A stretch of 64,000 bases of DNA from Thermopolyspora sp040678635 (GCF_040678635.1 NZ_JBFATZ010000013.1:1-64000); one strand, 5' to 3'. Counted from the stretch's first letter, positions 50,632-59,061 are shown. Numbers and translations are program-made. The notes: generated by a model from the sequence alone, not told the origin.

Positions 50632-50893
50632 GCGTCCGTTTTCCAGGGGCGGGCCACAGAACGACGTCGGTGCCGCCGACCATGACGCGTCCGTTATCGG
50701 CGAAGGCGTCGTAGTCCGGCGGGCCGGACAGGGATCGGCGAATGTCGCGGGCATGCTTCCGCACGAGGACGACGGCACTCGTAGGCGGCGGCGAGGAGAC
50801 GGCCAGAGGGCCGAGCGCGACGGCGTACCGGCACCTCTGAAATGCAGGATGCGGAGCGGCCCGGTCGCGCCGAGGACACCGACCGGGTTCCAC
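50621..50893 (-). CDS. doubtful small ORF between CopD/CtaG and the toxin gene
   Basis: About 90 codons ending VLVRKHARDIRRSLSGPPDY, then DAFADNGRVMVGGTDVVLWP and a short tail, overlapping the end of the CopD/CtaG gene by 11 bp. Another frame just upstream gives GATGPLRILHF, which could be the true N-terminal part before a frameshift. No family recognised and no clear ribosome site. It may be a gene fragment in the 305-bp spacer. Confidence 0.25.
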   Translation of the reverse strand: MEPGRCPRRDRAAPHPAFQRCRYAVALGPLAVSSPPPTSAVVLVRKHARDIRRSLSGPPDYDAFADNGRVMVGGTDVVLWPAPGKRTLTC

Positions 50894-50936
50894 ATTCCCG
50901 AGAGGTGGATCTTGCCTTCGCTATAACGTCTGTGTT

Positions 50937-51281
50937 ATGACTTGGGGAGAGGTGGAACTGGAACCAGAGGTCGAGGAGTGGTTCGACACGCTCGATCAGG
51001 ACGACCAGGAAACGGCGGCGTTCTATGTCGATTTGCTGGCCGAGCGCGGTGTGCTACTCGACGACCCCTATACCCGTCAGCTCTGTGGCAAGCTACGCGA
51101 GCTGCGGTTCCACCTCCATCGGGAGGCGGTACGCATCACCTACTGGATCGCCCCAGGAAGGCGGATCATTCTGCTGACGGTGTTTCGCAAACAGCGGATG
51201 CGCGAGTCTGCCGAGATCGCGCGTGCGCGGCGGGCCATGCAGCGGTGCATAGCTGAGGTCCATACAGCAGATGAGGAGTGA
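50937..51281 (+). CDS. higB: RelE/HigB-like toxin (phage Gp49-like)
   Basis: 114 residues of the Gp49-like/HigB group: WFDTLDQDDQETAAFYVDLLAERG helical start, then LDDPYTRQLCGKLRELRFHL (K-L-x-x-LxELR core), AVRITYWIAPGRRIILLTVFRKQ and a C-terminal Arg-rich helix. These toxins cut mRNA at the ribosome. Start ATG at 50937. It overlaps or abuts the HTH gene, in the toxin-first order typical of HigBA. Confidence 0.85.
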   Translation: MTWGEVELEPEVEEWFDTLDQDDQETAAFYVDLLAERGVLLDDPYTRQLCGKLRELRFHLHREAVRITYWIAPGRRIILLTVFRKQRMRESAEIARARRAMQRCIAEVHTADEE

Positions 51282-51286
51282 GCGAT

Positions 51287-51586
51287 ATGGGAGAGCGTAG
51301 GACCTGGGCCGACAAGAGGGCAGAGATCATGAGCCGTCCCGGCGCGGGAGCGGCGTATGAGGCGGCCAGGATTCGATTCGAACTAGGCGAGGCGGTACGG
51401 CTGAGACGAGAACAACTGGGGTTGACCCAGACGGAGTTGGCCGAGCGCGCGGGGTTGAAGCAACCGGCAGTGGCGAGATTCGAGGCGGGGGGAACGATGC
51501 CCACCATCCCTATGCTGGAACGGCTCGCGGAGGCTCTGGAGATGCGACTGAGTGTCCAATTCCAGCCACTACGGGACGCGAGCTGA
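51287..51586 (+). CDS. higA: XRE-family antitoxin (HigA-like)
   Basis: 99 residues: an N-terminal arm that would block the toxin (WADKRAEIMSRPGAGAAYEA), then a Cro/C1-type HTH (LRREQLGLTQTELAERAGLK, then QPAVARFEAGGTMPTIPMLERLAEAL). The ATG at 51287 is preferred, as GAGGAG lies 8 nt upstream; a GTG at 51278 overlapping the toxin stop is possible. Expected to bind the toxin and repress the shared promoter. Confidence 0.85.
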   Translation: MGERRTWADKRAEIMSRPGAGAAYEAARIRFELGEAVRLRREQLGLTQTELAERAGLKQPAVARFEAGGTMPTIPMLERLAEALEMRLSVQFQPLRDAS

Positions 51587-51690
51587 TTTCCCCGAAGCCG
51601 GGTCCGGCCGCCGACACCGTAACCCGCGCCCACTGGTGGTGGAGGCCAGGGTGGAGGCCGGGCCGTAGCCTCTACACCTGGCACTTTCTC

Positions 51691-52230
51691 ATGGACGGCC
51701 AGTCGGCTCTGCACGAATTCACCCGCCGCGTCCACGCCGACCTGCACACGGTGCCGGTGCTGGACCCGATCCCACCGCAATGGCTGCACCTGACCACCCA
51801 GGACGTCGGCTTCACCGACGAGATCGGACAGCAGGACCTGGAGACCGTCGGCGCCGCCGTCTCTCGCCGTGTGGCGGGTCTGGGCCCGATTCACGTGCGG
51901 TTCGGCCCCTTGGCCGTGGACGCCGAAGGCATCAGCCTGACGGCCCGGCCGGTCCCCGAACTGACCGCCGTCCGCGCGGCCATCCGCGACGTGATCGCCG
52001 AAGTTCGGGGAGCCGACCGGGTGCCGGGCGCGGCCGACGGATGGTGGGCGCACGTCTCGCTGGCCTACGCCAACGCCGACGGCGTCTCACAGGCGCCCAT
52101 CCGCGACATCGTCAACCGGCACCAGGGCCTCGTGCCCGCCACGTTCACCCGCGTATCGCTGATCGAGCTGAATCGGGACGAGGGCATGTACCAGTGGCGG
52201 ACGGTCATTGCCGCACCCCTGACCGGCTGA
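51691..52230 (+). CDS. 2'-5' RNA ligase family (2H phosphoesterase) protein
   Basis: 179 residues from the first ATG, with the two HxT/S motifs of 2H phosphoesterases: WLHLTTQDVGF near residue 31 and WAHVSLAYAN near 120. The family acts on cyclic phosphates or 2'-5' linked nucleotides. The same frame continues upstream without a stop, and positions 51,634-51,690 encode HWWWRPGWRPGRSLYTWHF, a segment I recall as conserved at the N-terminus of actinobacterial members. The real start is therefore probably upstream, although no ATG, GTG or TTG is visible there. Neighbour of the toxin-antitoxin pair. Confidence 0.75.
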   Translation: MDGQSALHEFTRRVHADLHTVPVLDPIPPQWLHLTTQDVGFTDEIGQQDLETVGAAVSRRVAGLGPIHVRFGPLAVDAEGISLTARPVPELTAVRAAIRDVIAEVRGADRVPGAADGWWAHVSLAYANADGVSQAPIRDIVNRHQGLVPATFTRVSLIELNRDEGMYQWRTVIAAPLTG

Positions 52231-52313
52231 GTTCCCTCTCCTATTCCGTTGCCGCCACCACCGAGATGCACGATGCGGAGCGGGCCGGTCGCCGCCCGCT
52301 GTTTACTGATCTA

Positions 52314-52332
52314 TAAGGTTAGCCTAGCCTTA
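52314..52332. promoter_or_regulatory. IdeR/DmdR-type iron box
   Basis: TAAGGTTAGCCTAGCCTTA, 15 of 19 matches to TTAGGTTAGGCTAACCTAA, upstream of the siderophore-uptake permeases. Iron-loaded IdeR would repress here. Confidence 0.8.
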
Positions 52333-52364
52333 GCTTGACCGATGGGACGAGAGGTGGGCAGCGG

Positions 52365-52541
52365 ATGCGGGTGACGGCGATCGTCGGGCTCGCGAACGGC
52401 GCGGACGAGGCGGACGAAGCGACCACCGGCCTGCGTCTGGTCGACGTCGAGCAGGCTGTCACAGACGCCTTTGTGGCCGCCAACGCCGTTGACGTTTTGG
52501 GCCGTAAGGCCGCCACCATGATGCGGGCGACGACCCGATGA
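52365..52541 (+). CDS. small ORF translationally coupled to the first permease
   Basis: 58 residues (VTAIVGLANGADEADEATTG, then LRLVDVEQAVTDAFVAANAV and a basic tail) between the iron box and the permease. Its TGA overlaps the permease ATG (ATGA). No family recognised. It may be a real peptide, a coupling leader, or the remnant of a larger gene such as a binding protein or biosynthetic enzyme. Start ATG at 52365 has GAGAGGTGGG about 7-14 nt upstream. Confidence 0.45.
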   Translation: MRVTAIVGLANGADEADEATTGLRLVDVEQAVTDAFVAANAVDVLGRKAATMMRATTR

Positions 52542-53596
52542 CGTTGCTGCGTCCCCGATCCGCGCCTGCGGAGCGCCCTGCCGGGGGCGGAGTCGCGGCG
52601 ACCAACGCACGCAGGGCGGCCGGGCTGCTGGCGGGCGTCGGGGTGTTGGCCGTGGTGTGCCTGCTCAGCATCGCGGTCGGCACCAAGAACATTTCTCCCG
52701 CGACGGTCTGGGACGCCTTTTTTCACTTCGGCGGCACCGAAGATCACACCATCGTGCGCGATCTGCGGGTGCCCCGCACGGTGCTCGGCCTGCTCACCGG
52801 CGTGGCGCTCGGCGTGTCCGGCGCGATCATCCAGGCGGTGACGCGCAACCCGCTGGCCGACACGCAGATCCTCGGCATCAACTCCGGCGCGGCCCTCATG
52901 GTGGTCTTCGCCATCGGCGTGCTCGGCCTCACCGGCATCTGGTCGTACGTATGGTTCGCCTTCGCCGGGGGCGCCGCCGCGATGGTCCTGGTGTACGCGC
53001 TGGGGTCGGCGGGCCGCGGCGGCGCGACGCCGATCCGGCTCACGCTCGCGGGGGTGGCGCTGGGCGCGGTGATGGAGGGCCTGTCCTCGGCGATTCGCCT
53101 GCTGCGCCCACGCGCCTTCGACTACCTGCGGTTTTGGGACGCGGGCACGCTCGCCGCACGTCCCTTGCCGATCGCGGCGGCGATCGCGCCGTTCGTCGTG
53201 GCCGGGTTGGTGCTCGCGCTGGTCGTCGCCCGCTCACTGAACAGCATCGCTCTCGGCGACGACTTCGCCCGCTCGCTCGGCACGAACGTCGCCCGTACCC
53301 GCGTCCTCTCGGTGATCTCGGTGACGCTGCTGGCTGGAGCGGCGACGGCCGCCGCCGGGCCGATCGGCTTCGTCGGTCTGATGGTGCCGCACGCGGTCCG
53401 CTGGATCACCGGTCCCGACCAGCGCTGGATCCTCGCCTACACGGTGGTTGGCGGGCCCGTGCTCATGCTCACCGCCGACGTGCTCGGCCGTCTGGTCATC
53501 CGGCCGGGAGAGCTTCGGGTGGGGATCGTCACCGCGTTCGTGGGCGCGCCGGTCCTGATCTGGCTGGTCCGCCGCGCTCGGGCGGCGGCGCCATGA
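52538..53596 (+). CDS. FecCD siderophore ABC permease 1
   Basis: 352 residues, BtuC-like fold with about ten TM helices. Seen: LRVPRTVLGLLTGVALGVSGAIIQAVTRNPLADTQILG near residue 78 (family pattern R-x-PR...GxxLxxSGxxxQ), LGDDFARSLGTNVARTRVLS near 240 (ATPase contact) and AAGPIGFVGLMVPHAVR near 270. With permease 2 it forms the ferric-siderophore channel; the ATPase and binding protein are not in the window. Stop overlaps the next ATG. Confidence 0.88.
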   Translation: MTLLRPRSAPAERPAGGGVAATNARRAAGLLAGVGVLAVVCLLSIAVGTKNISPATVWDAFFHFGGTEDHTIVRDLRVPRTVLGLLTGVALGVSGAIIQAVTRNPLADTQILGINSGAALMVVFAIGVLGLTGIWSYVWFAFAGGAAAMVLVYALGSAGRGGATPIRLTLAGVALGAVMEGLSSAIRLLRPRAFDYLRFWDAGTLAARPLPIAAAIAPFVVAGLVLALVVARSLNSIALGDDFARSLGTNVARTRVLSVISVTLLAGAATAAAGPIGFVGLMVPHAVRWITGPDQRWILAYTVVGGPVLMLTADVLGRLVIRPGELRVGIVTAFVGAPVLIWLVRRARAAAP

Positions 53597-54867
53597 GCGG
53601 CCGGAAGCGACCCACGACCGGTCCCGGCGACGGCGCTCTCGGCAGTGCCCGCGACGGCGCTCTCGGCGGCGCCCGCGACGGGGTCCTCGACAGGGCTCTG
53701 GACGGTGCAGCCGGCGGCACCCGGACGGACGCCGGCACCGGCCGCCGGGAAGGCCAGGGCATCATCGGTGTGACGGACGCCAACGGCACGACGCCCCCTA
53801 AACCGGGCGACGGCCGGGCGCGCGGGATCGATTTCGGCCGCCGGATCCTGCTCGTACGGCCCGCCCGCTGGTTGTCGCTGCGCCTCGGCCTGCGTACGAC
53901 CGTTGTCTGCGGCCTGCTCACCCTGGCCGCGCTCGCGGCGGCCGTGCTCGGACTGAGCACGGGCGAGTTCACGGTCCCGCCCGGCGAGGTGATCGCCGTG
54001 CTGACCGGTCAGGGGACCGGCCCGGCCCGGCTGGTGGTGTTCGAGTGGCGGCTCCCCCGCGCGTTGCTGGCCCTGTTCATCGGTGCCGCGCTGGGCCTGA
54101 GCGGCGCGATCTTCCAGTCGCTGACCCGCAACCCGCTCGGCAGCCCGGACGTCATCGGCTTCAGCACCGGGGCGTACACGGGGGTGCTCGCCACGATGGT
54201 GCTGGTGGGCCGCGGCTACTACGAGACGGCCGGAGGCGCCCTGGTCGGTGGCCTGATCACCGCGATCGTGGTCTACGCGCTGGCGTACCGGCGGGGCGTC
54301 CAGGGCTTCCGGCTGATCATCGTCGGCATCGCGATCAGCGCGGTCCTCGCCTCGGTGAACCAGTGGTTCATCATCAAGGTCAACCTGCAGACGGCCGTGG
54401 CGGCGGCGCTGTGGGGGCAGGGCAGCCTCAACGACCTGGGCTGGGACCAGGTGCCGCCGGTGACGGTCGCGGTCGCGCTGCTGTGCGTGCCGCTGCTGGC
54501 GCTCGGCCCGCGCCTGCCGCTGCTGGAGATGGGCGACGACGCGGCGGCGGCGCTGGGCGTCCGGGTGGAGCGCACCCGGCAGGTCTACCTCGTCGTCGGC
54601 GTCGCGCTGGTCGGGGTGGCGACCGCCGCCGCGGGTCCGATCTCGTTCGTGGCGCTCGCCGCGCCGCAGCTCGCCCAGCGTCTCACCCGTACGGCCGGGA
54701 CCACGCTGACCGCCTCGGCGCTCATGGGCGCGCTGCTCCTGGCCGCGAGCGACTGGGTCGCCCGCTGGGCCTTCGCGCCGAACGAGCTGCCCGTCGGCGT
54801 GGTCACGGTCTCGCTGGGCGGCGCGTACTTCGCCTGGTTGCTGTTCCGGCAGGCCCGGCGCGAATGA
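53593..54867 (+). CDS. FecCD siderophore ABC permease 2
   Basis: 424 residues, longer than usual because of an N-terminal hydrophilic extension of about 85 residues containing DGALGSAR/DGALGGAR repeats from 24-bp DNA repeats (53629-53676). The permease domain then shows WRLPRALLALFIGAALGLSGAIFQSLTRNPLGSPDVIG, GDDAAAALGVRVERTRQVYL (ATPase contact) and AAGPISFVALAAPQLAQRL, each given by key segments. ATG at 53593 lies in an ATGA overlap with permease 1. Confidence 0.86.
   Translation: MSGRKRPTTGPGDGALGSARDGALGGARDGVLDRALDGAAGGTRTDAGTGRREGQGIIGVTDANGTTPPKPGDGRARGIDFGRRILLVRPARWLSLRLGLRTTVVCGLLTLAALAAAVLGLSTGEFTVPPGEVIAVLTGQGTGPARLVVFEWRLPRALLALFIGAALGLSGAIFQSLTRNPLGSPDVIGFSTGAYTGVLATMVLVGRGYYETAGGALVGGLITAIVVYALAYRRGVQGFRLIIVGIAISAVLASVNQWFIIKVNLQTAVAAALWGQGSLNDLGWDQVPPVTVAVALLCVPLLALGPRLPLLEMGDDAAAALGVRVERTRQVYLVVGVALVGVATAAAGPISFVALAAPQLAQRLTRTAGTTLTASALMGALLLAASDWVARWAFAPNELPVGVVTVSLGGAYFAWLLFRQARRE
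53629..53676. repeat. 24-bp tandem repeat in permease 2
   Basis: Two 24-bp units (GACGGCGCTCTCGGC followed by AGTGCCCGC or GGCGCCCGC) and a decayed third; encodes DGALGxAR. Confidence 0.85.
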
Positions 54868-54870
54868 GGT

Positions 54871-54906
54871 AATAAGGGTGCCCTAATTTTGGTAAGGCTT
54901 GCCTAA
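54871..54906. promoter_or_regulatory. double iron box upstream of mbtH
   Basis: TTTGGTAAGGCTTGCCTAA (54888-54906) matches the IdeR box at 15 of 19 positions. Just upstream TAAGGGTGCCCTAA (near 54873-54886) is a second, shorter palindrome of similar look. They lie 41 bp before the mbtH start. Confidence 0.75.
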
Positions 54907-54946
54907 GTTATGCTGAGCCTGCCAAGTTGCCGATGAAGGAGGCGTA

Positions 54947-55192
54947 GTGTCCAGCAATCCCTTCGACGACGAGAACGGCACGTTCTACGTTCTGGTGAAC
55001 GATGAGGAGCAGCACTCCCTGTGGCCGACCTTCAAGCAGGTGCCCCAGGGCTGGCGCGTGGTCTTCGGCGAGGACGGCCGGACCGGCCGGCAGGACTGCT
55101 TGGACTACATCGACAAGAACTGGAGCGACCTGCGCCCGAGAAGCCTGCGCGAGCGCATGGCGGAGGCCGCACGGTCCGTGCCGGCGAGCTGA
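54947..55192 (+). CDS. mbtH: MbtH-like protein
   Basis: 81 residues with the full family pattern: NPFDDENGTFYVLVNDEEQH, SLWPTFKQVPQGWRVVFGED, then R-x-x-CLDYIDKNWSDLRPRSL. MbtH proteins bind and activate NRPS adenylation domains; the partner is the NRPS at 59165. GTG at 54947 with AAGGAGG 5 nt upstream. First gene after the double iron box. Confidence 0.93.
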   Translation: MSSNPFDDENGTFYVLVNDEEQHSLWPTFKQVPQGWRVVFGEDGRTGRQDCLDYIDKNWSDLRPRSLRERMAEAARSVPAS

Positions 55193-55204
55193 GAAGCGGC
55201 CGGC

Positions 55205-57142
55205 GTGACCGCGAGTACGGCGGCGCCGCCGCGCTGGACGGGCGGCCGTGTGCTCAGGCGCACGGTCACCCGCAACGCGCGGCGGCTGAGCATGGGAACC
55301 GGGCTCATCTCGCTGCACCAGGTGTGCGAGTCCCTCGTTCCGATCTTCATCGGCGTCATCATCGACCAGGCGATCGAACCGGGCGACCCGTACGCGCTGG
55401 CCCTGTGGATCGCCGGGCTCGCCCTGCTGTTCACGACGCTGACCATGATGTACCGGTTCGGCGCCCGGCACCTCATGCGCGCCATCGCCGAGGAGGCGCA
55501 CCTGCTGCGCCTTGAGGTGGCGGGCAAGGCCGCCGACCCGCGCGGCATGCGCACCGACCTGCGTACCGGCGACCTGCTGACGATCGGCGGCAGCGACGCC
55601 GACAACACCTCCTACCTGCTCGACTACGTGCCCCGGATCGCGGGCGCGGTGACCGCGACCACAGTGAGCGCCGTCGCGCTGATCGTGATCGACGTGCCGC
55701 TCGGGCTGGTCGTGCTCGTCGGCACGCCGCTGGTGCTGCTCGCGCTCCAGCTCGGTACGCCGGGGATCACCAAGCGGGTGGCCGAGCAGCAGGAATTCGC
55801 CGGGAAGGCCACCTCGCTCGCCACCGACCTGGTCAGCGGCATGCGCCCGCTGCGCGGCATCGGCGCCGAGGACGCCGCCGCCCGCCGCTACCACGCGGTC
55901 AGCCGCGAATCCATGCTCGCCATGATCCGCGCCGCCCGGGCCCAGGGCACGTACCTGGCCGCGGGCACGGCCGGCGGCGCCCTGCTCGCGTGCGGCATCG
56001 CGATCCTGGCCGGATGGTTCGCGCTGAACGGCCGCATCTCCATCGGCGAGTTCATCACCGTCATCGGGTTGGCGCAGTTCCTGATGGAGCCGATGGGCCT
56101 GCTCGCCATCGTGCCGAGCTGGATCGCCGAGGCACGCGCGTCGGCCGACCGCGTCGCCGCCGTCATCTCCGCCGACCCCCTCCTCCCCGAGGGCACCGAG
56201 ACACCCGACACCCCGGGCGGACAGGCTCCCCGCCTGGTCCTGCGTTCAGTGCGGTACGGCACGCTCGACGGCGTCGACCTCACCGCGAACCCGGGCGAGT
56301 TCGTCGGCATCGTCGCCCACCGCGCCTCCGACGGCGAGGCCCTCGTCAGGATCCTCTCCGGCCAGGTGGCCCCCGACGACTACACCGGCGAGGTCCTCGT
56401 CGGCGACGCCGCCCTGCGCCGCGCCCACCACGCCCGCCTCCGCGAGACGCTCCTAGTCGAGCCCCACCACACCGATCTCTTCTCCGGCACGATCAGGGCC
56501 AACATCGTCGCGGGCCTGCCGGAGGGCCACGACAAGCCGGACGCCTGGGAGAGCCTAACGGACGGCCTGGGCGGCGGCCCGGCCCGCCGGGCGGGCCACG
56601 CGATCGGTGCCGAAACCGGCGGGAACGGCAAGCTGGACCTAATCGACAGTGCGGGCGGCGCGTCCACAAGCCGAAACGGACACGGGGGCGACGCGAGGCC
56701 GGGCACCGCCGACGCGAGCGGCGACACGCATCTGGCGGACGTTCTCGCCGCGTCGGCGGCCGACCAGGTCCTGTCCGCGCACCCGGAGGGAATCGAGCAC
56801 GTGATAGCCGAGCGTGGCGCGGGGCTCTCCGGCGGGCAGCGACAGCGCGTCGCGCTGGCCCGCGCGCTGCTGGCCCGCCCCCCGATCCTCGTCCTCCACG
56901 ACCCGACCACGGCCGTGGACTCCGTGACCGAGCACACGATCGCCAGAGGCATCCGCGCGCTGCGGCACACCGCCGGCGTCGGCGACGCGCCGTACACGAC
57001 CGTGGTGGTGACGAGCAGCCCCGCGATGCTGGCGCTGGCGGAACGCGTCATCGTCCTGGACGGCGGTCGCGTGATCGCCGAAGGGCGGCACGACGAACTG
57101 GTCGCCACCAATGAGGATTACCAACAGGCGGTGCTGCGATGA
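55205..57142 (+). CDS. ABC exporter half 1 (TMD-NBD), degenerate Walker site
   Basis: 645 residues: six TM helices, then an ATPase domain. The Walker A position reads GIVAHRASDGEAL near residue 367 with no GxxGxGK, Walker B is VLHDPTTAVD (the catalytic Glu position changed), and the H-loop His is replaced (VVTSSPAM). The signature LSGGQRQRVALARAL near 540 is intact. A low-complexity insert of about 70 residues sits before the signature. It fits one half of a heterodimer with ABC half 2, likely exporting the siderophore or taking part in its uptake, as the paired exporters of coelichelin-type clusters do. GTG at 55205 follows mbtH by 12 bp. Confidence 0.85.
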   Translation: MTASTAAPPRWTGGRVLRRTVTRNARRLSMGTGLISLHQVCESLVPIFIGVIIDQAIEPGDPYALALWIAGLALLFTTLTMMYRFGARHLMRAIAEEAHLLRLEVAGKAADPRGMRTDLRTGDLLTIGGSDADNTSYLLDYVPRIAGAVTATTVSAVALIVIDVPLGLVVLVGTPLVLLALQLGTPGITKRVAEQQEFAGKATSLATDLVSGMRPLRGIGAEDAAARRYHAVSRESMLAMIRAARAQGTYLAAGTAGGALLACGIAILAGWFALNGRISIGEFITVIGLAQFLMEPMGLLAIVPSWIAEARASADRVAAVISADPLLPEGTETPDTPGGQAPRLVLRSVRYGTLDGVDLTANPGEFVGIVAHRASDGEALVRILSGQVAPDDYTGEVLVGDAALRRAHHARLRETLLVEPHHTDLFSGTIRANIVAGLPEGHDKPDAWESLTDGLGGGPARRAGHAIGAETGGNGKLDLIDSAGGASTSRNGHGGDARPGTADASGDTHLADVLAASAADQVLSAHPEGIEHVIAERGAGLSGGQRQRVALARALLARPPILVLHDPTTAVDSVTEHTIARGIRALRHTAGVGDAPYTTVVVTSSPAMLALAERVIVLDGGRVIAEGRHDELVATNEDYQQAVLR

Positions 57143-59061
57143 CCCCTGAGAGGACCCCTGAGAGGACCACTGACTCCGACGCCGACGTACGGGACGAGCA
57201 CGGCGAGGGGGCCGGGCGGAACGGGCGTGCCGTGCCAGGGGGCGGCGGCCCGGACTCCGGACGTGCCGATCGCGCCGAGGGCCGCGGCGGCGAGGTGTTG
57301 CCGATCGCCGACGCGCGGTCGACGTGGGCGTGGCTCTGGGCGGAGTTGCGGACTCGGTGGGCCGAGGTGGTGGTCGCGCTGCTCGTGGGCGTGCTCGGCG
57401 CGGCGGCGTCGGTGGTGCCCGTGTACGCGCTCGGCGTCCTCGTCGACCGGATACGCGAGCAGGCCCCCGTGTCGGCGCTCGTGGAGATCGCGGTCGTGAT
57501 CGTCGTGTCGGCCGTGGTGGGCGGCGTCGCCACGGGCGCCGCGTCCTACCTGGTCGGCAGGCTGGGCGCGCGCATCCTCGCCGCGCTGCGGGAGCGTACG
57601 GTGGCCCGTGCCCTGCGCCTGCCCGTCACGACGCTGGAGTGGACCGGCAAGGGCGACCTGCTGTCCCGGGTGGGCTCCGACGCCGCCGCGATCGGCAAGG
57701 CGGTCTCCGACGTGATCCCCACGATGATCGCGTCGGTGCTGCTGGGCGCGCTGAGCATCGCGGCGATGGCCGGGATCGACTGGCGGCTGGGCCTGGCGGG
57801 CGCGGTCGCGGTGCCGCTGTACGCCATCGCCCTGCGCTGGTATCTGCCCCGCGCCGCGCCCGAGTACGCCCGGCAGCGGCGGGCGATCGCCGAGTCCTCG
57901 CAGCGGGTGGTGGAGACCGTGCAGGGCCTGCGCACGGTACGGGCCTACCGTCTGGAGGAGCGCCGCCTGCGGGAGATCGGCGTCTCCTCGGGCCGGGCAC
58001 GGGACATCTCGGTCTCGGTGTTCGTGCTGTTCACCCGCTTCGTCGGCCGGGTGAACCGGGCGGAGTTCTTCGGCCTGGCCGCGATCCTGACGGCCGGGTT
58101 CCTGCTGGTACGCAGCGGATCGGTGACCGTCGGCCAGACGGCCGCGGCGGCGGTCCTGTTCCACCGCCTGTTCAACCCGATCGGCATGCTGCTGTTCACC
58201 TTCGACGACGTGCAGGCCGCGGGCGCGAGCCTGGCCCGCCTGGTCGGGATCATCACGCTTCCCCTGGACGACGCGCCGGACTCCGCGGACCGCCCGAAGG
58301 ACGCCTCACTCGAACTGCGAGACGTCCGCTTCAGCTACGACGGGACGACCGAGGTGGTGCGCGGCGTGAGCATCCGCATCGACCCCGGCACCCGGGTCGC
58401 TTTAGTGGGCTCGACGGGCGCGGGCAAGACCACGCTCGCGGCGATCGCGGCCGGGGTCCTGTCCCCCGGCTCGGGCACGGCGCTCGTCGGCGGCGTCCCG
58501 ACGTCCCGGCTGTCCGCGAAGGCGCTGCGCGCCCATATCGCGATCATCACCCAGGAGACCCACGTGTTCGCGGGCCCGCTCGTGGAGGACCTGCGGCTGG
58601 CACGCCCGGACGCGTCCGAGGAGCGGATCGCCGAGGCGCTCGCGACGGTCGGAGCCGACGCCTGGGTACGGGACCTGCCCGACGGCCTCACCACGGTCAT
58701 CGGCGAGGGCGGCCACGAGCTCACCGCCGCCCAGGCGCAGCAACTCGCCCTGGCCCGCCTGGTCCTGGTGGATCCGCCGATCGCCATCCTCGACGAGGCG
58801 ACTGCCGAGGCGGGCAGCCTCGGCGCCCGCACGCTGGAGCGGTCCGCCGCCGCGGCGACCCGTGGACGGACAACGCTGGTCGTCGCCCACCGGCTGACCC
58901 AGGCGGCCTCCGCCGACCGGATCATCGTCCTGGAGCACGGCCGCATCGTCGAGGAGGGCCCGCACCACGAACTCGTCGCCGCCGGAGGCCGGTACGCCGA
59001 GCTGTGGCGCTCCTGGGAGGGCCACCCCACTTCCACAGAAAATAAGGTTAGGCTAACCTAA
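57139..59061 (+). CDS. ABC exporter half 2 (TMD-NBD), degenerate signature
   Basis: 640 residues. After a 55-residue acidic/Gly-rich N-terminus with a TPERTPERT repeat come six TM helices and an ATPase. Walker A VGSTGAGKTTL near 424, Walker B IAILDEATAE with its catalytic Glu, and H-loop VVAHRL are canonical. The signature is replaced by ELTAAQAQQLALARL near 526. This is the complement of half 1, so one full and one degenerate ATP site form in the dimer. ATG at 57139 overlaps the half-1 stop. Its last seven codons (NKVRLT and the stop) form part of an iron box. Confidence 0.86.
   Translation: MTPERTPERTTDSDADVRDEHGEGAGRNGRAVPGGGGPDSGRADRAEGRGGEVLPIADARSTWAWLWAELRTRWAEVVVALLVGVLGAAASVVPVYALGVLVDRIREQAPVSALVEIAVVIVVSAVVGGVATGAASYLVGRLGARILAALRERTVARALRLPVTTLEWTGKGDLLSRVGSDAAAIGKAVSDVIPTMIASVLLGALSIAAMAGIDWRLGLAGAVAVPLYAIALRWYLPRAAPEYARQRRAIAESSQRVVETVQGLRTVRAYRLEERRLREIGVSSGRARDISVSVFVLFTRFVGRVNRAEFFGLAAILTAGFLLVRSGSVTVGQTAAAAVLFHRLFNPIGMLLFTFDDVQAAGASLARLVGIITLPLDDAPDSADRPKDASLELRDVRFSYDGTTEVVRGVSIRIDPGTRVALVGSTGAGKTTLAAIAAGVLSPGSGTALVGGVPTSRLSAKALRAHIAIITQETHVFAGPLVEDLRLARPDASEERIAEALATVGADAWVRDLPDGLTTVIGEGGHELTAAQAQQLALARLVLVDPPIAILDEATAEAGSLGARTLERSAAAATRGRTTLVVAHRLTQAASADRIIVLEHGRIVEEGPHHELVAAGGRYAELWRSWEGHPTSTENKVRLT
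59043..59061. promoter_or_regulatory. near-perfect iron box overlapping the end of the exporter gene
   Basis: TAAGGTTAGGCTAACCTAA, 18 of 19 matches to TTAGGTTAGGCTAACCTAA. Its last three bases are the TAA stop of ABC half 2. It lies 104 bp before the NRPS start. Confidence 0.9.
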
